Of a DNA stretch of 64,000 bases, positions 33,388 through 46,221 are shown piece by piece. The notes beneath the pieces were generated by a model. The model saw only the letters and a program-made list of their open reading frames with translations. It did not search any database and was not told where the DNA came from. Source of the stretch: Nymphaea colorata (Eukaryota; Streptophyta; Magnoliopsida; Nymphaeales; Nymphaeaceae); assembly GCF_008831285.2 (NCBI RefSeq), contig NC_045147.1, positions 6,230,334 to 6,294,333 on the forward strand, read 5' to 3'. The first letter of the stretch is position 1. Each line of letters starts with the position of its first letter. The position numbers and the translations under genes were made by a program.

Positions 33388-33680
33388 TTAATATATGGTG
33401 GGTTCTCCATTCGAAATATGTGCACAAGTTATGGGTTAAATTGTGAACCAAAATCAAGAGATCATGTAGAAAATTCTATAAAAGAACCAAATAAAAATGT
33501 GGGAGAGGCTCCAAAGAAAGACATCCTTGGTTGGTTGAGTTCCTTGGCGCTTTCGCTTCTTCTCTCTCCAAGCTTGACAAAAGCTGGCTTCACATTGGGT
33601 TCACATTGTCAAGCTTCCTTCCATGGGGAAAGTAGGATTCCCATCGTGGCTAGTTGTTCCATCTTCTCCCCCTTCATACT
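33388..33680. other. Spacer, no recognised gene
   Basis: A 90-codon frame at 33418-33690 has no recognisable domain. AAGCTTGACAAAAGC and TTGTCAAGCTT form a small inverted pair near 33570-33625. Confidence 0.4.
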
Positions 33681-33979
33681 TGTTGGATAGTGGCTTTGAC
33701 CATTATCTCTGCATCTCATAGCAGTGAGGGGCAGCGAGGGGGGCCACTTGCAGTTATGAGATAAACTTGAAAAATACTTTCACATAAAAGATTTTTATCA
33801 AATAAATCAAGGATTTTCAATTACCTGTTTTCACCTCGACAATCTCTCACACGCCCTAACTGCCCACTGGGTTTCTGAAAAACTTATGAGGCGGCCAATA
33901 TATGCCCAGCGACTCTCTGTTTTAATGTTACCTGTTCATCACCCTAATCGGAGCCTCATAGAAGCAAACCCGAAAAACA
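33681..33979. repeat. Direct repeat copy 1 (possible solo LTR)
   Basis: 299 bp from TGTTGGATAG to CGAAAAACA, matching 37852-38129 in the same orientation with moderate divergence (shared GATTTTTATCAAATAAATCA and CCTCATAGAAGCAAAC). TG...CA ends suggest an LTR. I find no primer-binding site or purine tract beside either copy. Confidence 0.6.
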
Positions 33980-36900
33980 TCTCGCCAGCCGTCTCCCTCG
34001 CACCTATAGCAGAGTTTCCTCGCGTCGGGAGCAGAGGCACGCCGGTTGTAGAGGTGGCCGAGTGAGGAGGAAGACGGTGGGCAAAACCCTAGCAGAGAAG
34101 GTCTCTCACGAGAGGAGAGAGGATCAAGTGAAAATGAGAAAAAATCGGTTCGGAGTTAATTTATACTCAAAAGTAAAAAGGTACAAATTTAGTCCACTAC
34201 TTCACATTATTTTCAAAACTGCTGTTGCATTTTAAAAAAATTCCATAACGTACTTTGCGAATTTTTTTTTTCAAAAAGAGGTTTGTGAAAGTTAAAAATT
34301 ACAGATTAAGCTACCAATTTAACAGTATTTTGAAAGCACTATCTCATTTTACAGAAATTAATGCCACAATGTTTTAGCACAAAAAACTTTTTAAGAAAGA
34401 AGCTTCCAAAAGTTATATTCGGTTTAAAACCAGGATTTTGTTCAAAATTATATAGAGACACCCTCAATGTTGTTGAAATTGCTAAAAAGGGGTCTCAGGA
34501 ATTTTTTTTAATAAAAGACGGAAACCTTCTTATAAAATTTCCATTTGAGGACTCCTTGCTCCTAAGTGTTTTTTTCATAACATTAATAGAGTATTCCTCA
34601 CTTAATATGATTTTTTTTATGCTGCAAAAACTCCAACAGTGGTATTTGGCTGCGTTCTGAGCGTATATCTATGTCTGCATGTCAAAATATATCAAGCAAA
34701 TGGTGATTCAGAGTCACATGAGATTTATATGCATTGCTAGATTAAAGTTAGACATATAGTAAAACCATTTACAATAATGAATATGGTATATAAATCGTTT
34801 AAAGTTTTTTTTTCCCATTGAAAATTTTTATGACATGCTAGATTGTTTATATGCATTGAGAGGGAACATAAACATGCTACATGTTATCTGACCTCTTAGA
34901 ATCTGGTTTGTAATAATAATTAAAGGAAAAGGGAAAGGTTGAAATATGGGATAGTGGTAGAAGACTAATAAGTCTCTATGTTTGGGTAAAAACTAAGAAC
35001 AACACATAGGAAGAGGTTGACTCATTTGATCTTAAAAAAGTACCAATATGTGTTACTCAATGGTTAGCACCATGTATGTATGCTTACGAAACTTTGTTAT
35101 TTTGTGTGTACGAAAGGCGCATGAAACTAAGGTGTGTGAAAAATAATGCATTAAAATAGTGGTTCTCGTGTCTGTATAGATTTGTGCATGAAATATCAAG
35201 AGAGCACAAAAATGTCAAAAAGAAAGCACAAAAAAACGACAAACAAAAATGAACAAACAAAACATAGGAAGAGTGGTATGATATTTATAAACATGGTTAA
35301 ATGTTTATAAGATAGGGCCGACTTTACTTATAGAAATTGCTAAGTGGCAGGAAAATGGCACGCTTTCTATGAAAATAAGGATCTCAGAAAAATTGTTTCC
35401 AACTAAAATCCATATCCAGTTTATATTGGTTCAAATATATGTCATCATGCTTGCTATTCGGATATTCGTCATCCTTTGGGCCCATGCTGACATTAGATAT
35501 GACTAAAATTGTTTTTATATCCGTTTAGCTGTGGAATTCGGATTTCATAGAAAATGTCGTACTCTTTTGGAGCATGATCTGATTTGACTCGTTTACACTT
35601 TTTTGTTCAAGATCCATGTCTTGTTTATAGTGGATCTAAACATAGTATGATATGCATTGATTTTCTCAGATCTAATGATTTTACCACGGTGTAAAAAAAA
35701 ATTGAGGTGCACACATTCAATGTCAGTAACACTAGAGTGCTAAAGGATGAATTTATTTTTTCTCATTATGAAAGAATATTATCTGAACAAATACTAAGTA
35801 CTATGTTCATTATAGTTAAAAGGAATGAGTACATTGCTGTATGTTGGTTATGCTAAGTGGTGTAAAGCAACCTGTAATAGGCTTGGTTCATGATAGAATC
35901 AGATCTATAGTTTATTTGGATATTGGTTAAAAGTTCATGTCAGGTTTACATTAATGATTAGGTATATGTTATAGAGTTTGTTTTTTTTTATTCATTAATA
36001 TTGTGATGTTTGTTGTCCTTCTAGATCCAAATCATTCTAGAGTGCTATTGAACAAAGTTTTATTTAGTCCTATGAGGATGAACTTGTTTTTTAGTGTATG
36101 CTCAAGAGGTGTAATATAACACTCTTGAACTGAAATCCATAATAGTTTGAATGCCTTTATTTGGAGACTTGTAGCACTAGCGGATGATAACTTTATTTGC
36201 TCTTAAGGGTGATGGATTAGTACAGATACAGATCTGCATCATCTCAAGGTAAAGAAAATTTTTGTTTAACCTTGCCTAAGAATTGGACAATTATTTGGAT
36301 CCAAACATGGTTGTTAAATCATGTTGTATAATATTTCATATGGATCACTTGTGTTTTAAATTCATATCAATTGTATTGTGGATACTGTTACGTTTGACTC
36401 AGGGCTAATATAACCTGAATCTTTATCTGCATATAGAATTTGGGATTGGATCTATTTATTACTTAAGATCCACCATATATACAACCTTGATTCAGATTTG
36501 AATATATTTATGTGGATATATGGTTAAACGTCCATATCCTGCTTGTATTAGATCCAAACATGTTAAGTTGTCTGTTACATGTGGATCCAATTATGCTAGT
36601 AAGCAACTAAGCAAAGTTTTCTTTGAGAATGAATTTGATTTCATTATTTGCCCATGCAGTGTAAGGTAACACTCTTGAATATAATGAGATCAACACAGCT
36701 TGATCCATGCAAATACCTTTGGAGATCTATAATGCATGTCAAAATGCAGTTCTAGAAATTAAAGAATGTGTTTGCAAATACATATGTATTTGATACCCAA
36801 ATAAAAGTAGGGTCTATATGTTTTTATGCATGAGATGAAATTACTCCAACAGTAGAAATATAATGATTCTTTTGATGATCAAGTTTGATCGATTTGATAT

Positions 36901-37851
36901 GTTAATATGCAGTCAGACAATGAACTAACTGATGATCAGTTTGGTAATGAACTGACTGAAGTTTATTAGTGATCTCAATAAATCTTATGGATTTATTTAT
37001 AGATCAGTTAAGGAAATAACCAACTGAGTCCAACTCCTCTATTCTTTAGAGATTGATAATTAAGTTATAAATTACGAAATTTGAATTGTAGTTCAATGCA
37101 TTTGGTAGTGGAGATATGTTTTGACCTTTATGAAATATTTGACAAATTTGACATGGTGATAAGCAATTTATTTGCATGTTATTAGTCATGAAAATTATTA
37201 TATGAATGATGAGTTAAATGAAATACTTTCTATGAAATGACATATTGATAAAAACTGTACAAGTCAAAAAGTACTTGTATGATAAACTCTGAGATAATTG
37301 CTCATTCTTTTATATAGTTATAATAAATATTAGATGTATTGCCGATCAAGTAGATGACTATATAAGCAGTTAAAAAGTGAGAGCAGATTTAAATATACCT
37401 TTTGCTCTGTTGGAAAGCTAATACATGCCATGTCATATGCAAGTCTTGTTGCTAGCTTTCCAGTTGGTCTTGTCATTCGATATTAAGGACATCTCGGCTT
37501 GCCTTTTTTTGAGGTGGTTGAAGAGTATCCAAGTTGATTTCATTGACTAAACAAAAAGTGAATATTCATATATATTTCAAATGCTTATATGATTGTTAGC
37601 ATTTTTAACAAAATAATTCTTTATAATTAATATGTAAAACATGTGATCCACATGTGATTATTTTTTTTTTTAACACGTTACAATGGTAAAACCTTTTGAA
37701 GAAAACTTCATAACTAATGTTAAATATATTGAATATTTGAGTTATGGTGGATAAACCAATTACACAAAACCATGTAACTAAAGATTAAGGAAACCCACAC
37801 ATAGTGAAAGCAACCTGGCGGTCTCATGGCCAGGTGAGAGATGTTGGATAA
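33980..37851. other. Long AT-rich stretch without genes
   Basis: 3.9 kb with no supportable coding region. 34000-34130 is GC-richer and C/G-mixed like a gene leader but leads nowhere. A degenerate motif (CCATATCCTGCTTGTATTAG and relatives followed by GATCCAAACAT) recurs at about 35408, 35607, 35933 and 36528. It may be the decayed interior of an element bounded by the direct repeats. Confidence 0.5.
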
Positions 37852-38129
37852 TGGCCTTGAGCTCTATCTCTATATCTCATAACTGCTAGGGGGCCCACTC
37901 ATAGTTACAAGATAAACTTGAAAACTACTTTCATGTAAAAGATTTTTATCAAATAAATCAAAGATTTACAATCATCTGTTTTCACCCTGACGATCTCACA
38001 TACGCCCTAACCGCCTAATGGGCTTCGGAAAAACATATGAGGCAGCATACATATGCCCATGGATTCTATGTTTTAGTGTTACCTGTTGGTCGCCCTAATC
38101 AGAGCCTCATAGAAGCAAACTCGAAAATC
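37852..38129. repeat. Direct repeat copy 2 (possible solo LTR)
   Basis: 278 bp, same orientation as 33681-33979. Similarity begins at TGTTGGATA and ends at AAGCAAACTCGAAAA, 30 bp before copia-4. Confidence 0.6.
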
Positions 38130-38159
38130 TATAATTTTCTTCTTCTTCTTTATTACTTC

Positions 38160-38351
38160 TGTTACAGTTGGTAGTCTTTGAGAGAGAAAACTTAGGTTAT
38201 TCACTAACCCTAATCTCCATAATAAAGAGATTAGGGTAGAAAAGGGATTTACAAATTACATCAACCAAAAATAGAGAAATGTTTAAAGAGACCTCATAAC
38301 TATTAATATTACAAAGAATCACTTAAAAATACATACTCTTCTAATTTAACA
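38160..38351 (-). repeat. copia-4 3' LTR
   Basis: Contains CCCTAATCTC and GAGATTAGGG as a 10-bp inverted pair around an AT-rich loop (TTTATTATG on the minus strand). Confidence 0.93.
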
Positions 38352-41300
38352 CTCCCCCTCAAGTTGGAGCATACATATTAAACATGCTAAGCTTGTCACA
38401 ACATCTAGAGAAATCACCAATAGGAAGAGCTTTGGTGAAGACATCTGCAGCTTGATCTTTTGATGGTACATGAATAGTGGCAATGGTTCCTCCTTGAACG
38501 AGATCTTGAATGTAATGACAGTCCACTTTAATATGTTTAGCTCTCTCATGGAAAACTGGATTGTTTGCAATGTACGTGACTGCTCAATTGTTACAATATA
38601 TTTTCATGGGAAGCAGAATTGACACACTTAGGCTAGATAGCACGGATTTAACCCTAGTCATTCCAGTTTGAGCCATAACTCTGTACTCGGATTCTGCACT
38701 AGATCTTGATACTACACATTGTTTTTTGCTTCTCCAAGATATAAGGTTGCCTTCCATAAATACACATAATCCTATGGTAGATTTCCTGTCTTCGATTGAG
38801 CCAGCACAGTCAGCATCACTATAGGCTTCTACTTCCAGGGTCTTGCCTTTTGTGAACAAAAGCCCTTTGCCGGGAGACGATTTCAGATATTTGACAACCA
38901 TTAAAGCCGCATCCCAATGAACTTTTCTGGGTTTTTCCATAAATTGACTTAGCTTTCCCACTGCAAAGTTAATGTCTGGTCTGGTCACAGTAACATAGAT
39001 GGGCTTTCCAATAAGAGATCTGTATGATCGAGAATCCACTAATTCTGATTGGTCATCATGAAGATGTATGCGTGGATTCATAGGTAGATTGGCCGGTTTA
39101 GCTCCTAGCATCCCGGTGTCCTGCAATAAATCAAGAACATATTTCTGTTGAAAGAGAACTACACATTCCCTGTTGCGAGTAACCTCTATTCCCAAGAAAT
39201 ATCGTAGTTGACCAAGATCTTTCATCACAAAGTGTTTTTGAAGAAACAACTTTGTATCAAAAATTTCTTGATGAAAGTCACCTGTCAGGATAATATCATC
39301 AGTATAAACTACTAGAATGGTCATACCCCTAGAATTCTTCTTGATAGATAGAGAATGATCAAGAGGGGATTTCTTAAAGCCACACTTTGAGACTACCTCA
39401 GAGAACTTGTAAAACCACGCATGAGGACTCTGCATGAGTGCATAAATATCCTTCTTCAGTTTGCACACTTTTCTACATTCCCCCTGTCATTCAAACCCTG
39501 GTGGTTGTTGCATATAGACAGTCTCATCAAGATCACCATACAAAAAGGTATTTTTGACATCAAGTTGATACATGTGCCAGTCATGGTGTAGACCCACAGA
39601 GATGATAAGCCGAATGGTTCCCATCCGAGCAACAAGAGAGAAAGTCTCAAGAAATCAACCTTGTAAGTCTGCGTGTAGCCCTTAGCAACCAACCGAGCTT
39701 TGTACCTTTCCATAGAACCATCATAATTATATTTCACTTTGAGTACCCACTTGGAGCCAACAATGTCACAATCAGGAGGAGGATCAACAAGTTCCCAGGT
39801 GCCTCACTGAACTAATGCATCAATCTCATCTTGCATAGCATGTCTCCACTGAGTATCTAACAAAGCATGTTGGTGGCAAGTAGGAACTGCATGGGCAGTT
39901 AGAGCTTGAATAAACTGTTGCATACTTTTACCAACACTGTCAGTAGAAACAAAATGAGATATATGATATAGAGTACATTGTTGCTTGCCTTTGCGAAGAG
40001 CAATAGGTAAGTCCTCACAGTAATCAGATGGACTAGGTCTACGTACTTTAGATATACTTACCTCTTGAGAAGCGATTGGGGAAGGAACATGAGAAGGGTC
40101 CTATTGACGTATGTAGACCAGCAGAGGATCACGAAACTTGGACACTACAGTAGGAGAATCTCTAGAAGGGGACTCAAATGAGAATGACTCCAACGGAATA
40201 GGAGGAATAGGTAGTGGGTTAGGTGACAGTGGCATCTCAATAGGGGTAAGAGATGACCTATAATACGGCCGAGACTCAAAGAATGTGACATCTACACTGA
40301 TATATTCTTTTTGAGTCAAGGGATCAAAGCATTTGTAACCTTTATGGTTTCTAGAGTAGTCAATAAAGATACATTTAATGGCTTGGGCCCCTAATTTATC
40401 ACATGTGGGTCTAAGTATGTGAACAAAACATGTAAAACCAAATACTTTGAGAGCTACTGGAAACAGGGGTCCTTGTGGGTGTATAAGTTTAATGAGAACT
40501 TGGTTGTCAATAAGGATAAGGGTAAACAGTTGGTCAAGTAACAAGTAGTGAGAATAGCATCTCCCAAAAAATATGCAGGTAGATAGTATGATGCATAAGG
40601 GAACGGGCCACATTTAAAATTGGTGAAGTTTTCGCTCAGCTACTTTATTTTGTTGAGATGTATGAGAACAAGTAAACTGAAGAGAAATGCCATTATCAGA
40701 GTAAAACTTGATTAAGGTAGATGTCTTGAACTCAAGAGCATTATCAGTACAAATGCTTTTAACAAGAATACCAAATTGGGTCTTTATTTATATAATAAGG
40801 TTCTTAAGAGTACATATGACTTCAGACCTTTCTTTCAAAAGGAAAACCCAAGTGACTCGAGAATAATCATCAATAATGATAAGGAAATAACGAAATCTAT
40901 ACCTACTAACAACTCTGCTAGGACCTCACACATCAACATGAAGAAGATCAAATAGTCCACAACTGGATGGACTAAGACTCGATGGATAACTGTTCCAAGT
41001 GTGCTTGCCAAGTTAACAGGCTTCACACTGGAACGACTCTGCATTGATAGATGAGGAAGCAAGTGACAAAGCTTGGAGATAGATGGATGATCAAGTCTGA
41101 TATGCCACTGGAAGGAGGAGGACAATGAAGAAGTCAAGAAAGCTGCAATACCTGCAGAATCATACAAGAAGTAGATGTCCCCTTTCTCATAGCCTCCACC
41201 AATCGTCTTCCAAGTTTGCAAGTCTTGAAATGAACATACATCAGAGTCAAATGTAACACGTCAATGTAAATCATTAATCAATAGTCCAACCGATGAAAGA

Positions 41301-41860
41301 TTAGTGGGAAACTTAGGAGCATATAACACATTAGGAATTGTCATAGACCAAGAAATCTTAATATCTCCATAACCAAAGATAGGAGACCATCTACCATCTG
41401 CAAGTCTCACATGACGTGTCTGAGTAATGAATGTAGCATGGTAAACATAGAAGGTCTACTACCAAAGTGTCTAGATGCTCCTAAATCAATAATCCAAGTG
41501 GTACCTGTATCATGTGGAGCATTGCCTATAATAATTGTAGAGGCCGACGACTAAATAGATTTGTATGCTCAAAACTCCTCATACTCTGACTTGTTGATAT
41601 TCACAGTCATAGTCTTAGGATGGGAGGAAGATAACGACCCCTCTACTTTTGATGAAGCTGCCTGGACAGATCTAATACGAGACTATAAAGAATTCTTGCC
41701 CTGCTTGGATGCAACATTTCTTCATAGGGATGCAGCGCAAGGACGACCCTGTTTATCTCAACATCTGTCTTCCTAATGCCCTATTTTCCCACAATAGGTG
41801 CACTAATATCTTCCCCAACCTCCAATTTTTTGCTCATGAGAGAAATAAGGTTTTGGATTT
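38352..41860 (-). pseudogene. copia-4 zinc knuckle, protease, integrase, reverse transcriptase, RNase H, broken
   Basis: Minus strand. A zinc knuckle CTYCGKIGH with a following stop lies at about 41780-41815, then protease (WIIDLGASRH, with L in place of the conserved S of DSGA) near 41500, a damaged integrase zinc finger and core (40620-41100), its C-terminal part (FIDYSRNHKGYKC, 40101-40613), reverse transcriptase (38900-39740; KARLVAKGYTQ, active site YTDDI), and RNase H (DADCAGS, SAESEYRVMAQ) to about 38352. Stops, frameshifts and the protease change make it inactive. Confidence 0.9.
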
Positions 41861-42821
41861 TCAGTCATTGTAAATCTGTCCACAAGAATTCAGCCCAAAA
41901 ACTGAGAAGAATATATAGAGTAAAATGAGATTGATCAACAATAAACAGTTGTCCAATACCACACAACAAAAGTAAAATTAGATACACAACACTTCTTCTA
42001 AACAAGAACAAATACTTCCACAACAGGTTGTTGTCCCCCTACTAACAGACTACTCAGCACTTCCACAGCGACTGAGAAAAATTCTGCATCAAATCAACAT
42101 AAAAAAAATCTGCAGCATTGACTATCATAGCATTCATTGAGAGTAGTCCCTAAGGCATTAACCAACGTAGACTCCCACACAGCTGCACATATATATATAT
42201 TTCTGTTGATGTCCACAACTTCCATGTATCGAAATCTAGATATTGGTCCTTTTTATCAAATCTGATATGTTCCAGAAATCCAGAATTGATCTGGTCATCT
42301 CCCACACAGCAACGGCCTCATGTATGGAACATCAGCAGCCTTAAAAAACAAATCCAGAGATTTGGTTCAAGGACAACAATATGTTTTAAAAGAAAGAGGA
42401 AACCTGTATTAGATTTGATACCAATGTGGTCTGGCCTGAACTTCTTCTTCAACAGCGGTAACCAAGAAACTTTTGATGCAGCCCCTTGCAGTCTTCCACG
42501 TGCTAGATTTGGAAAAAATATAAACCCCTTGCAGCTACTCTTCCATGTGCCAGAAAAAAATATTCCACAATAACTCCCATGCGCAACTTCCACGTAATTG
42601 CTTATGCTCCACTACATCCACGTTGGGGACCTAATCACACATACCTCTCACGTGTGATTAGGTTTCCCTTCCATGCTGCTCCACTATTTTATAACCAGCA
42701 GAGAGAAGAGAGAAAGGAAGGGTAGAGAAAAAAAAATAGTAAGAGATGGGAGAGAGAGAATAGGAGAAGAGGTAGCCGGAAAATCACGTCAATGGTTGTC
42801 GGAGAAGTATGGAGATCGCCG
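41861..42821 (-). other. copia-4 leader
   Basis: About 960 bp between primer-binding site and zinc knuckle. No capsid coding. It contains imperfect CTTCCACGTGC / CTTGCAG repeats related in theme to the copia-2 leader. The first 100 bases after the primer-binding site match the copia-5 leader. Confidence 0.6.
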
Positions 42822-42833
42822 ACTCTGATACCA

Positions 42834-43026
42834 TGTTACAGTTGGCAGTCTTTGGGAGAGAAAACTTGGGTTATTCACTAACCCTAATCTCCACAATAAA
42901 GAGATTAGGGTAGAAAAGAGATTTACAAATTACATCAACCAAAAATAGGGAAATGTTTAAAGAGAACTCATAACTATTAAATATTACAAAGAACCACCTA
43001 GAAACATAAACTCTTCTAATTCAACA
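42834..43026 (-). repeat. copia-4 5' LTR
   Basis: 193 bp from TGTTACAG (plus strand) to TTCAACA, then the TSD ACTTC. Confidence 0.93.
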
Positions 43027-43031
43027 ACTTC

Positions 43032-44690
43032 CCCTATTCCCTCTTGCATGTTCATCCTGGAGACATCTCTAGTAAACCTGCTAAGGAGACACACATGCAT
43101 ATTCTCTAACAATTCTCTATCATTCATTGTGCTTTCTTTTACTTTGTGTGTTGATTTTTGCAAGACAACAAGTCGTGGAGTGATCCTTAGGCAAAAATTG
43201 GGTCTATATTTTTTCTCACATCCACAGAAGTCAGGTTCACACCACCAGCACTCCATCTCCTTCCTATCATTTTTTCCTCTCTTCCATGGTGCATTGGAAG
43301 CCCAAGGACAACATTCCTGGTGTTAGATGGGTGAGGGACCGTCTGAATCGTGTTTCATCTCAACCCTTTTCATCAGAACATTGGTATGTGTTCGCTTGTA
43401 CATCTTCTTTATAATTATGTGTCTAGCATTCATTGTGTCTAAGTTTGATTTCTGTTTTTTTTTCTAATTTTGCAGCATGTAGTCTTTACTGTATAATCAG
43501 ATTTTCCTTTGCTTCATCATGTTTTAGCCTTAGGATTATGGCATCTAGGGCCAGACATTAAATGAGAAGTCCACTGACAGCATGTGCTTCACCAGCAGCT
43601 CTCAAGAGCTCTATCTCTTCATTCAGGCATGATTTCTTATATTTTCTGTTTTTGCTCTACTTTTAGACATATTTCGGAGGTCTGATAGGTTATATATTGT
43701 ACTATATAACCCCTGTATTTTTGTGTAATTTAATATAAATGTGTATTAGTCATAGTTGAGACTACATTGGCAGTAGGTTCCTTGTTACCGGCCCATTTCC
43801 CTTCTCCTTCATGATTTGAATCCTTTGGTTCATGCATGTGTGGTGTATGTTTATCTTTTTTAGCATGTTTGAACTTTGCGTTAAGTGTCATGGATGTTGG
43901 TTTATTTCCGGTCATGCTTTAGAGTTGATTTTATGTTGAAGAATTGCATTCTAGGCTTTGGCCATTGGTGGTTCACTGCCCGTCAGCCGGTTTTCTTCTG
44001 AGCCTTTTCACACCTCGCATACTTAGTTCAAGTTTGTTCATATGCATTATCTTGTGTTTTGGAGTTTGTTGCTGTCATGAATTAATGCATTGATTTCCAG
44101 TTTTTAGGTTTTGGGAATAAAATCTGATGTTTTGCTGGTTTAGGTTTTCCAGACAGTGGTTTTTGCTTGACGAATCAATGTTTTTGTCATTTTTGTATAA
44201 TTGGTTCATGATTCTGAAACATTGAATCATGCACTTCATTGCTCATTTCATGTTTTTTTGCATAATTCAACGTGTAATCATGCATCAGAGTTAAAATTTT
44301 TAGGTATTCATGCATCATATGAGTAGGTTAGGGTTTACATGCATGTAGGTGTATTGCAATTAATTCTAGCCAAAAGATCCCATCCCTGGCTTAGTGTCTG
44401 TTGAGAAGGAAGAGGACAAGGCTAGACTCAAGGTGAAGCTAGCAACAATATGATGGGAATAACCAATTGTAAAATAATTTTTTTTAAAAAGAATAACTGC
44501 ATCAGTAACAAAGAAGTGTGACAATAGAGGCCATTTTGTTTTAGGACATAAATTTTGAAAAGCAAACGTATGAGTCAAGCTAGGAAGTATTTTGATGAGC
44601 TTATCAAACAAAATGGTATTTAGTATATACCTTTAGTTGAGTATGACTTGATCTTGCATCATCAATACTATTTATCTTCTTTTCCACCTT
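43032..44690. other. Spacer, no recognised gene
   Basis: 1.7 kb, AT-rich after 43340. Short frames at 43048-43326 and 43730-43915 have no recognisable domain. Nothing else seen. Confidence 0.5.
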
Positions 44691-44998
44691 ATGCTCTATT
44701 TGGATGGAGGGAAAGGGAAGGAAAGAGAAGAATGAAAAGGAATGGAATGGAAATGAATGGAAGGGGAAGGGAATAAAGAGGGAAAGGAAAGGAAAAGAAA
44801 AAGAAAAGAAAATGAAGGAAAGAGATGATTATGAAGCTTATTTTGATAGAAAATAAAGGAGCAATCCTTTCTTTTCCATCCCAATCCCTCCAATATGAGA
44901 GTGATTGGGTTTACATTGAGTTATTATTTCCTTTCCATTTATTTTTCTTTGCAACCAAACATGTCTTTTGTTTTTCTTTCCTTTCCCTCCTATTTAAT
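44691..44998. mobile_element. Probable purine-rich foldback MITE
   Basis: The left end (CTATTTGGATGGAGGGAAAGGG) and right end (CTTTCCTTTCCCTCCTATTT) are roughly complementary, with a GGAA-rich left half and a TTTCC-rich right half. The whole stretch could fold on itself. Termini and target duplication are not certain. Confidence 0.4.
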
Positions 44999-46221
44999 TA
45001 ACCAACCAAGCCTAGCATGTGTAAAGATTTAAGTAAGTTAGAGACTAATTAAGACTAAAAACAAGTTTCAAGAGACAGGGGCATACCTCACCACTAATTA
45101 AGATGAAAATTAAAGGAAATTAGTATGTTCATTTGAGATTTTAAGATAAATTGTTTTATTCCGTAAACAAAAATAATGGTTGATGGATTAATCACTCTTA
45201 AATCTTATTTAGGCAAAAAGAAAACTAAGTTTAGGGGAGAGGGAGACATACATTAACCCCTTTGAGGCTTAATTGACAAAGAAACTAAATTCTAACCTAG
45301 TCTAAACATGATGAAGGAAAATAAAAATTAACTAAAATAATATTGTAATCATTAAAATAAATCAAAATGAAGAAAAGGGGGGAAAGAGAAAGATTACATA
45401 AGAGAGTCTTCTTTGAAGGCCAAGAAGGGGGAGAGAGAAACAGACTCCACGAGAGGGGGAGAAAATAAAATGAGAAAGAGGATAGATGATGGAAGTGAAG
45501 AAGAGAGGGAAAGGGGTTGATGCCCAAGCAAGATAAATTGGAGGTTTGTATATTGGTGGATCCTCCTTCCAAAGCTTTAAAAATGAAAATGGGCCATAAT
45601 CACCTAAAAAAATAATTGCCCTATCAATGGCATGTTCATTGTTTCACAAAGTTTTAAAACTGGTCTGATCAGGCCAAAGGTCATTTTTGGCCTACTGGAC
45701 TTGGCCAGCCAACTACGGCCGAGTAAGATGACCATTTTGGCACCCTGGCCGAGCCAGGCATGCCTGGCTGTAGTAACAAGCCAGGACGGTGCGACTGGTC
45801 AGCCATAGCATGTGCCATAGCAATGGCCACTAGCGGCTAGTGCTCCATGTGCTGCCACGTTGGGCCATGCATGGCTGGCCATGTTGACGAATAAAATATT
45901 TAAAGCAATAGCATAATATAAAACAACAAGAAACAAAAAGAAGGTAAATCACTAAGTTGTCTTATAAAGGACACATAATGATTATTTCTCCATATCCCAT
46001 CCACACCAAATTCCATGAATTGGATGCGACTCTGATGATGAGCTCCATAACCCCATGCATTGATCGTGCCCTTAGGATTTCTCTAGCTGGCTGGCCAAGC
46101 TTCCTTTTGATTGCCTGTTCAATGCTTTAACAATATGTCCCATTCGAGTCTCCAACTTAAAATTTCTCTGTGTGGGAACTCAACACCATATCATATTTCT
46201 TTCAAGTTGTATTAGATGTCT
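44999..46221. other. Spacer with a GC-rich block
   Basis: No gene. 45650-45890 is a GC-rich patch with repeated GGCCAGCC and GGCTGGCC words in both orientations, unlike the AT-rich surroundings. Possibly part of a decayed repeat. Confidence 0.4.

Larger units (their letters stand above)
38160..43026 (-). mobile_element. copia-4: Ty1/copia retrotransposon, degraded, no Gag capsid
   Basis: A 4867-bp minus-strand element with LTRs of 192 bp (38160-38351) and 193 bp (42834-43026), about 92% identical by eye, flanked by the duplication ACTTC (38155-38159 and 43027-43031). Primer-binding site TGGTATCAGAGT (42822-42833, minus). Purine tract TTGAGGGGGAG beside the left LTR. Pol has multiple stops. 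The capsid part of Gag is absent; only a CCHC zinc knuckle scrap remains. Closest relative in the window is copia-5. Confidence 0.94.

Noticed and set aside
33681-38129. A full LTR retrotransposon bounded by the 300-bp direct repeats
   Set aside because: No primer-binding site, purine tract, coding domain or target duplication found. Kept as a repeat pair only.
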